The translations under genes and the position numbers were made by a program. A stretch of 64,000 nucleotides of DNA, from contig NZ_MBEJ01000067.1 in NCBI RefSeq assembly GCF_001953975.1, positions 19,977 to 83,976 on the forward strand, read 5' to 3'. Below the pieces are notes generated by a model. The model saw only the letters and a list, made by a program, of their open reading frames with translations, had not been told where the DNA came from and made no database searches. This document shows positions 58,384 to 64,000 of the stretch, one piece after another (positions within the stretch are counted from its first letter, which is position 1; every line of letters begins with the position of its first letter). The DNA is from Mycobacterium sp. NS-7484. GTDB lineage: Bacteria > Actinomycetota > Actinomycetes > Mycobacteriales > Mycobacteriaceae.

Positions 58384-59880
58384 TCAGCGCGGCGGATCCC
58401 CGCGCCAGCGAAAGCTGTTGACGTACTTGCCCATATCCTGAGCAAGGTCGAGGTTGGCGCCCGACGGCATTCCCGGCCCGAAATCGGGGCCGTACTCGTG
58501 GTACGGGCCGGCAGCCACGGCGATCAGCGCCAGGTCGTCCTTGACCGCGGCCAGGATGACCACCCGCAGCCGCAGGTAGTCGCCGGTGGCGTTCTGCGGC
58601 CAGCTGTCGACGACCATGCCGTACCCGGGTTGGTATCCGACCATTGCATTCGGAATCTCGTAGTCGACCGCAGCATCCGGGTAGGTCTCCTCGACCAGGG
58701 CCTTCGTGATCTCTTTCGGCGTCCGCTCCGCGGCGGGCCGCCCGATGAGCTGCATGGTGCCGCCGTCGTCGATCAGATAATCCACGGTGACGCCGTCGTC
58801 GGCGATGGTCGCCTGGTACACCGCGCTGGACGCGGGATACGAGACGGAGAACGCACCGTCAGGGGCGGTGAAACGGGGATTGGTCGCCACCGCCTCGCTG
58901 GTCGGCGGGCGGCCGCAATCCGGTGGACAGACGTACCGCGCAGGGGGATCGCTGACCGCCAGCGACACCGCCGCCAGGGCGACGGTGAGCAGCGTGACGC
59001 CGACGCCCCAGGTGACGATCGGCCGGACAGTACCGGGTAATCGCACCGGGTCGAGGCCCGCGCCGGCGTGCGAGGTCGTCCGCAGGCCGGCCCGTGCCGC
59101 CAGTACCGCCAAGGCCATCACGATCAGATGCACGGCCAACACCACCAGCTGCGGTGCCGGCGCGACGTCGATCAGGCCGAGGACGGCGTACAGGCCGACC
59201 ACGGTGACAGTCGTCAGGCCGATGGCCCGCACCCGCCGATGCCGAGTGTCGGATGGCGGGGAGAACCACAGCATCACGCCGACGAGACCACCGGTGGCCG
59301 CGGCAGTCACCGGCACGGCCACCGCCTGGATACCGGCTTGCACCAACAACCCGGTCAACGGCCGGTCGTTGTCCACGATCCCGTCGTCGAGCTGCGTTCC
59401 CAGCCGGCAGAGCGTAGCGGCCGCGGTGAAGGCCACTGCACCCAGAGCGCCGAATGCAAAGCCGTTCTGAGGCTTTGGCTGCCGCGTCACGAGCAGGCAG
59501 ATCACCAGGGCCGGGGCGAGCATCAGGGTCATGGCGCCGAGCGGGACGGCCAACCCATCCCGGACGACTCGCAACGGCTCGGTGCCGACGCCGACGGGCA
59601 CGTCGTATTCCCGGGCCACGACGGAACCGGTCATCAGGGTCCACCCGGCGCCCAACCCCATCCCGAGCGTGACGGTGAGCAGCACCGCGCGGACCGGAAG
59701 AGTTTGCCCCGCAGCGGTTTCCCGCAGGTACGTGCCGAACAGCAGCGGCAATCCGAAGGCGGCGAGACCGATCATGGCCGACGGCAGCCGCAGCACCGCG
59801 GACGCCGTCACCGCGGCCAGAAACAATCCGACGGCCAGCCAAAACGGTGCCGCGAAACGGGACTCGGTCCCGCTACTCAT
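58384..59880 (-). CDS. Fused membrane/secreted-domain protein
   Basis: This encodes 498 residues. Residues 1 to about 310 form a multipass membrane domain resembling the 61-62 kb protein: LRLPSAMIGLAAFGLPLLFGTYL, GALGAVAFTAAATLCRLGTQL, PVTAAATGGLVGVMLWF. The rest is an exterior domain beginning PPARYVCPPDCGRPP and ending DMGKYVNSFRWRGDPPR, nearly the same as the separate 60.3 kb protein. It therefore joins in one chain what its neighbours encode as two genes. The family is not recognised. It is the last gene of the minus-strand cluster. Confidence 0.8.
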   Translation of the reverse strand: MSSGTESRFAAPFWLAVGLFLAAVTASAVLRLPSAMIGLAAFGLPLLFGTYLRETAAGQTLPVRAVLLTVTLGMGLGAGWTLMTGSVVAREYDVPVGVGTEPLRVVRDGLAVPLGAMTLMLAPALVICLLVTRQPKPQNGFAFGALGAVAFTAAATLCRLGTQLDDGIVDNDRPLTGLLVQAGIQAVAVPVTAAATGGLVGVMLWFSPPSDTRHRRVRAIGLTTVTVVGLYAVLGLIDVAPAPQLVVLAVHLIVMALAVLAARAGLRTTSHAGAGLDPVRLPGTVRPIVTWGVGVTLLTVALAAVSLAVSDPPARYVCPPDCGRPPTSEAVATNPRFTAPDGAFSVSYPASSAVYQATIADDGVTVDYLIDDGGTMQLIGRPAAERTPKEITKALVEETYPDAAVDYEIPNAMVGYQPGYGMVVDSWPQNATGDYLRLRVVILAAVKDDLALIAVAAGPYHEYGPDFGPGMPSGANLDLAQDMGKYVNSFRWRGDPPR

Positions 59881-59919
59881 CGCCTGCCGGCCGAATCAAG
59901 AGACGGCGATATCGGGCAC

Positions 59920-60201
59920 TTATTGCCGATGCGGGCTGCCGGCCCCGTGGCGCCCGGTGGGCGGCGCCGGTGGCCCGGCGTGGGTCGGGGTGAACTTGTT
60001 GGCGCCGCTGGGCACGACGTTCTTCTCGGTCGGTGCCACGGGCGCTGGGGACGTCGACATCGTGGTCGTTGTCGTCGTGGTCGGCGTCGTGGTCTCGGGT
60101 GCCTTCTCGCCGGTGCCGCAAGCACTGAGCGTGGTCATTCCGACAATGGCGGCAGCGGCCGCAGCGACTGCGAGGCGACGAGTAAATCGACGTGACCTCA
60201 T
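59920..60201 (-). CDS. Small lipoprotein with Thr-rich linker
   Basis: This encodes 93 residues with a lipobox LSAC (residues 25-28; Cys28 lipidated). After it comes a Thr run (ETTTPTTTTTTTMSTSP) and a short conserved tail APVAPTEKNVVPSGANKFTP. The same tail pattern (APVEPTEKSISPTGGNLFTP) occurs in the partial gene at the right edge, so the two are paralogs. The function is unknown. Confidence 0.8.
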   Translation of the reverse strand: MRSRRFTRRLAVAAAAAAIVGMTTLSACGTGEKAPETTTPTTTTTTTMSTSPAPVAPTEKNVVPSGANKFTPTHAGPPAPPTGRHGAGSPHRQ

Positions 60202-60315
60202 GTTTTGTCCTAACTTCCCCCGGCGGGTGGTTCACATGCAGCCGTCGAAATCGACCGGCTGGCAAACTCTAACCCGGGGGGTCGCGCCGCGGACGTCAAT
60301 TGGCGGTTTCGGTGG

Positions 60316-61035
60316 TCAGCGGTGAGGGTCGCCACGCCAACGGAAACTGTTGACGTACTTACCCATGTCGAGCGCGAGCTGGAGGTTGGCCCCGGACGGC
60401 TTGCCGGAGCCCGATTGCGGCCCGAATTCGTGATACGGACCAACGGCGGAGGCGATCAGCGCAAGGTCGTCCTTGACCGCGACCATCACGATGACGCGCA
60501 TGCGGGCGTAGCTGCTGGTGGCGCTCTGCGGCCAGCAGTCCGCGACGACGCCGTAACCTGGCCGGTAGCCCACCATCGCGTTGGGAATCTCGTAGGCGGT
60601 GGTGGTGTCCGGGAACGTCGTGCCGATAAGGGAATTGGCGATGTCCTTCGGTGTCCGGCCGTCGGCGGGCCGGCTCATCAACTGCATCATCCCGCCGTCA
60701 CCGGCGGTGAATTCGGCGGTGACGCCGGTACGGGCGGTGGTGACCTTGTAGGCCGTCCCCGCCGCGGGGTACGAGACCGAGAAGCTCCCGTCGGGCGCGG
60801 TGAACACCGGGTTGATCGCGACGGCTTGTCCCATCGGTGGATGTCCGCAATCGGGCGGACACATATACCGCGCAGGCGGCGCACTGGTGGTTTTCGAGAT
60901 CCAGGCCAGCACACCGGCCACCAGGGCGATGGCGGTGCCGAGGACGGCCAGCAGTTTCAGCACCGAGGTGCCGCGAATGGCGCGGATTCTGCCGGTCGAG
61001 ACGGGTACCGCGTAGCCGGGAAAAAACGTGCTCAC
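60316..61035 (-). CDS. Membrane-anchored exterior CPPDCG-domain protein
   Basis: This encodes 239 residues. One N-terminal membrane span (LKLLAVLGTAIALVAGVLAWI) is followed by an exterior domain: PPARYMCPPDCGHPP, INPVFTAPDGSFSVSYPA, YEIPNAMVGYRPGYG and DMGKYVNSFRWRGDPHR. The cysteines in CPPDC may bridge. The whole exterior part is repeated at the C-terminus of the 58.4 kb protein. Its start overlaps the stop of the zinc-ribbon membrane protein, so they are made together. The function is unknown. Confidence 0.8.
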   Translation of the reverse strand: MSTFFPGYAVPVSTGRIRAIRGTSVLKLLAVLGTAIALVAGVLAWISKTTSAPPARYMCPPDCGHPPMGQAVAINPVFTAPDGSFSVSYPAAGTAYKVTTARTGVTAEFTAGDGGMMQLMSRPADGRTPKDIANSLIGTTFPDTTTAYEIPNAMVGYRPGYGVVADCWPQSATSSYARMRVIVMVAVKDDLALIASAVGPYHEFGPQSGSGKPSGANLQLALDMGKYVNSFRWRGDPHR

Positions 61036-62240
61036 CTGTCGTCGGACCCCGGATCGCGTACCGGACGGTGTCTACGGCGTTCGGCGCGAGACGTGCGTGA
61101 CGACGCATGGGTGGCCGCACCACAGTGCGGACAGAACGCCATGTCGGGCACGATGTGACCGCAGCGCGGACAGAAAATTGGTCGGTCCGAGGCGATCTCG
61201 TCGTGTGCTTCGTGCAACAGGGCCAAGTGCAGACCGACACGTAGCGCCAATATCGCCGTCAATGCGACCACGATGTGCACGGTCAATTGAATCCACTGGG
61301 GGATGCGTGCCACGTCGACGAGGCCCAGTGCGGCGTAGATCGCCAGCACCGCAAGCGCGCAGGTGAACATCACCAGGCGCACGTATCCGACGTGTTTGTC
61401 GGCCTTGGTGGCAGGTCGGGTGAACCACAGCGCCGCGCCGATCAGCCCGCCGATGGCCGCCGCGGTCAATGGCACTGCGATACCACGGATTCCGGCCTCG
61501 ACGAGCAGACCGGACATCGGCCGGTTGCGCGCCACCATACCGGTGCTGAGCTGGGGGGCCAGCCGGGTCAGGGTGGCTGCCGCGGTGAAAGTCGTCGCAC
61601 CGAGAGCGCCGATCATGAACCCGTCCAATGATTCCCGGCTCGCCGGGCGCAACAGGCGGACCACCACCGCCGGCGCCAGCATCAAAACCGCACCGCCCAA
61701 GGGAATCCCCAAGCCGTTGCGCATGATCCGGAATCCGCTCACGCCGGCGCCGAGCGGTACACCGTAGGACTTGGCCATTATCTGGCCGGTGAACAACACC
61801 CACCCGATGCCCAGGGCAATGCCCAGCACGATGGTGAGCACCAGGTTGGTGCGGTGCAGGTCGCGGAAGGCGTCGGACTCGTAGAGGTAGATCAAGAACA
61901 GCAACGGGACCCCGAGCGCGGCGACGGCGATCAGGGCGGCGGGCAGCTTCAGCAGCGCACAACCGACCAGGGCTACCACCAGGACCAGCATCGCCACGCG
62001 AAACGGGGTGCGCGACTGCTGCGGCAGGTGGGGGAACAGTGAGCTGGCGATGGACGGCCGTAGCAGGTGCTCGTCGGGAGCTACACAGGATGCATTGAGC
62101 CGCAACCACTCCGGCCCTTCCGACGCCTCCTGGTCAAGTGGTACACCGCACAATCCGCAGTACGTGCCGTCGGGGACATCGACCTTGCACACGCGGCATT
62201 CGGTGGTGGGCACGTCGATGTCGTTGCCTGGTTCGGTCAT
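61032..62240 (-). CDS. Zinc-ribbon multipass membrane protein
   Basis: This encodes 402 residues from the ATG at 62240. Cys15, Cys18, Cys28 and Cys31 form an N-terminal zinc ribbon, and FCPRCGHIVPDMAFCPHCG forms a second one near the C-terminus. Between them are about eight membrane spans homologous to the front part of the 58.4 kb protein. The gene overlaps the S53 protease stop and the following gene start, showing a tightly coupled operon. The role is unknown; a channel or membrane scaffold linked to the protease is a guess. Confidence 0.8.
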   Translation of the reverse strand: MTEPGNDIDVPTTECRVCKVDVPDGTYCGLCGVPLDQEASEGPEWLRLNASCVAPDEHLLRPSIASSLFPHLPQQSRTPFRVAMLVLVVALVGCALLKLPAALIAVAALGVPLLFLIYLYESDAFRDLHRTNLVLTIVLGIALGIGWVLFTGQIMAKSYGVPLGAGVSGFRIMRNGLGIPLGGAVLMLAPAVVVRLLRPASRESLDGFMIGALGATTFTAAATLTRLAPQLSTGMVARNRPMSGLLVEAGIRGIAVPLTAAAIGGLIGAALWFTRPATKADKHVGYVRLVMFTCALAVLAIYAALGLVDVARIPQWIQLTVHIVVALTAILALRVGLHLALLHEAHDEIASDRPIFCPRCGHIVPDMAFCPHCGAATHASSRTSRAERRRHRPVRDPGSDDR

Positions 62241-63859
62241 CGGTTCGCCTTTTGCAGGATGAGCAGGTTCTTGGCGAGATTCTCGACGTCGGGCGTGCCC
62301 AACCCGGTCACCAGGTCGTACCCGGGCCCGGCGGTGGCCACGGCGTTGCCGCCGAGGGTGACGTCGCGGAACGCCGGCAGGGGCGCTCCTCTGGCGATCC
62401 GGTACAGCATCGGATTGAGGTCGCCCATCGCCCGGCCGCCGTTGGCGGTCAGGTACTGGTTGATCACCGCGGCGATACCGGCCCACAGCGGTGCGGCTTG
62501 TGATGTGCCACCACCGACCAGGACTTGGCCGTTGAGAACGATTTTCACGCCGGTGAACGGATCGGCGACGGCGGCGATGTCGGGGGTGAGTCGTTTCTGG
62601 CTGCCGGCCTCAGGACTTCCCGGAGCAGACACGCCGCGTTGCCATTCGGGTCGGTCGAAGAGCGCCGACACCCCGCCGCCGGTGCCCTGCGAGAGCGGGA
62701 CGTCGAACCAGGCCTGCTCGGCCAGCCAGCGGCCCTCGGCATCGGTGGACAGGGTGGTTCCGCCGACGTCGGTGATCTCGGGTAGGGAGGCAACCGAATC
62801 CAGGCCGATGTCGCCCTCGCTGGGAGCAGATGACCAGTCTTGTCCACCTCTGCATTCCAAACCGGCCAGATCGCCGCTGGCGTTGAAGGCCGTGGTGCCG
62901 TGGGTGTGCGCGGTGCGCAGGGCGGAGCGAACCGGGGCGAGATCGGCTGCGGTGATCAGCTTGTCGCAGCCCCAACCGATCGAGAAGCTCCACACCGCAC
63001 CGGGAAACTGTTGGTCGGCGGCCTCCAACATCTTGCCGATCTTCTCGTAGGCGCCGTCGCCCTGTACCGTCGGCCGGGCGTTGATCACGACTTTCCGTGC
63101 GTCCGGGGCGATGGCGTGGGCAACCTGCAGATCCATCGTGGTCTCACCGTGCGGTGTGCTCGGTTGTCCGCCGATCAGGACGGGCGTGAACGTGGGCAGC
63201 CCGAAGGTAGTGGCGAAGGTGTCGAGATCAGCCTGGTCGAATCCGTCGAATGCGAAGATCACGATGGTGGTGTTCTTGCCGGTGTAGCCCTGTGCCGCCA
63301 ATCCGTCGAGGTTGTAGGTGTTGAGTAGCGCCTTCGGCACCAACCCCTGATCGGGGACGTCGGTCGGCAGATTCCGTAGGTCCGGTAGGGACATCCGGTA
63401 GGGCGTGTAGCCGAGGATGCGGCCGATGCCGGCTATTTCTGCGCGCAGGGGCGCTGGCACCGACGGCTGTTGCGGTGAGGCATAGAACTCCTGTCCGCGC
63501 CGACCCCGGTAGTCGTGCACATCGACGTCGAAAGCGGTTGCCAGGTCAGAGGATCGGCCTTCGGCTATCGCCCACCCGGCGCCCGGCTGCCACCGGACCG
63601 ACAACGCATGCTCGCCGGCCCACCGGTATAGCGCCGCTGGTCGTGACGTGCGGTGCAGCGTCACGGTCACCTGTGCTGAGCGGTCACTTGAGGGGCCGAG
63701 ATCTGTTGAGGCAGCCAGTAATTGGGCATACGGGCCGGTGATGTGTCCGCGCGCCTCATCGTTCAGGGCAGGGGTGGCCCGCAGGTCTGAGACCAGCAGG
63801 ACGCTGAGCATGATGAGTGCCAGTAGCGCGCGCCCGGGCGCGATGTGTATCCCGGCCAT
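62237..63859 (-). CDS. S53-family (sedolisin/kumamolisin-like) secreted protease
   Basis: This encodes 540 residues with an N-terminal signal (ALLALIMLSVLLVSDLRA). A pro-domain runs to about 165 (VTVTLHRTSRPAALYRWAGEHAL, DVDVHDYRG). The catalytic domain has Glu239 and Asp243 (HGETTMDLQVAHAI), the oxyanion Asp330 (NASGDLAG) and Ser453 (GGGTSQAAP), the complete S53 Ser-Glu-Asp set. It should be an acid-active peptidase matured outside the membrane. It heads the coupled operon with the zinc-ribbon membrane protein. Confidence 0.92.
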   Translation of the reverse strand: MAGIHIAPGRALLALIMLSVLLVSDLRATPALNDEARGHITGPYAQLLAASTDLGPSSDRSAQVTVTLHRTSRPAALYRWAGEHALSVRWQPGAGWAIAEGRSSDLATAFDVDVHDYRGRRGQEFYASPQQPSVPAPLRAEIAGIGRILGYTPYRMSLPDLRNLPTDVPDQGLVPKALLNTYNLDGLAAQGYTGKNTTIVIFAFDGFDQADLDTFATTFGLPTFTPVLIGGQPSTPHGETTMDLQVAHAIAPDARKVVINARPTVQGDGAYEKIGKMLEAADQQFPGAVWSFSIGWGCDKLITAADLAPVRSALRTAHTHGTTAFNASGDLAGLECRGGQDWSSAPSEGDIGLDSVASLPEITDVGGTTLSTDAEGRWLAEQAWFDVPLSQGTGGGVSALFDRPEWQRGVSAPGSPEAGSQKRLTPDIAAVADPFTGVKIVLNGQVLVGGGTSQAAPLWAGIAAVINQYLTANGGRAMGDLNPMLYRIARGAPLPAFRDVTLGGNAVATAGPGYDLVTGLGTPDVENLAKNLLILQKANR

Positions 63860-63890
63860 GGGCGAATGACCGATTCCTCTAGTTCGAGGC

Positions 63891-64000
63891 CTAGTTGTCG
63901 CCGGGCAGGGCGGTCGGCGCCGGCGGTGCCTTGACGCCGGGGGTGAACAGGTTGCCGCCGGTGGGGCTGATCGACTTCTCGGTCGGCTCGACCGGTGCCA
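63891..64000 (-). CDS. Small lipoprotein paralog, C-terminal part only
   Basis: Only the last 35 residues are inside the window, ending in a TAG read from 63893. The segment APVEPTEKSISPTGGNLFTP is the counterpart of the tail of the 60 kb lipoprotein. The start and lipobox lie beyond the right edge. It would precede the S53 protease gene by about 30 bases. Confidence 0.7.
   Translation of the reverse strand, partial: APVEPTEKSISPTGGNLFTPGVKAPPAPTALPGDN

Overview
The window is a chromosomal segment of a fast-growing mycobacterium (Mycolicibacterium type). The evidence is high G+C, GTG/TTG starts, a GroEL1 with a histidine-rich tail, WhiB3, SigD/RsdA, GuaB3, and a gene order that follows the M. 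tuberculosis Rv3443c-Rv3396c block in one direction: rplM-rpsI, glmM, glmS, nnr, gadB, alr, tsaE-tsaB-rimI-tsaD, groES-groEL1, whiB3, sigD-rsdA, guaB2-guaB3, choD, Rv3406/Rv3405c, Rv3401/Rv3400, guaA. Homology statements rest on reading the translations and on remembered family features; no database search was run.

Layout. 1-5.4 kb: the tail of a B12-dependent diol/glycerol dehydratase reactivase locus, then an ethanolamine operon (permease, eutB, eutC) and a lipoprotein HAD hydrolase. 5.7-16.8 kb: ribosomal proteins L13/S9, the UDP-GlcNAc precursor genes glmM and glmS, an EspC-like/WXG-like pair of putative ESX substrates, an F420-type LLM oxidoreductase, an alpha/beta-hydrolase-fold protein lacking its nucleophile, an unrecognised 163-residue protein, and the NAD(P)HX repair enzyme. 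16.8-28.3 kb: gadB, an atypical LuxR regulator, alr, the t6A/RimI operon, an HNH/DUF222 gene, and CIRCE-controlled groES-groEL1. 28.4-37 kb: accessory genes (membrane adenylate cyclase, secreted proteins, flavin oxidase, zinc alcohol dehydrogenase, TetR with a small membrane protein, ECF41-like sigma factor with DoxX). 37-46.4 kb: whiB3, sigD-rsdA, guaB2-guaB3, choD, phoU. 46.4-49.8 kb: TetR, a degenerate ABC ATPase and a YhgE/Pip protein. 49.8-54.5 kb: an alkylsulfatase-type dioxygenase with its TetR, and GH65 phosphorylase plus beta-phosphoglucomutase.

The most interesting segment is 54.5-56.7 kb. It is a lower-G+C cassette on the minus strand, inserted between guaA and the GH65/HAD pair. 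It encodes two WXG100 proteins, then a 420-residue protein with an ESX-effector-like N-terminus, a glycine-rich hydrophobic middle and a C-terminal domain that closely matches the ribosome-cleaving domain of colicin E3, then a 79-residue strongly acidic protein that is probably its immunity protein. It reads as a type VII-secreted, 16S rRNA-cleaving bacteriocin with its export partners and immunity.

The last 5.6 kb (58.4-64 kb, minus strand) hold a second uncommon cluster: an S53 (sedolisin) protease, a zinc-ribbon multipass membrane protein, a secreted CPPDCG-domain protein, two related lipoproteins (one cut by the window end), and a protein that fuses the membrane and secreted domains into one chain. 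No tRNA, rRNA, CRISPR array or insertion sequence was seen.
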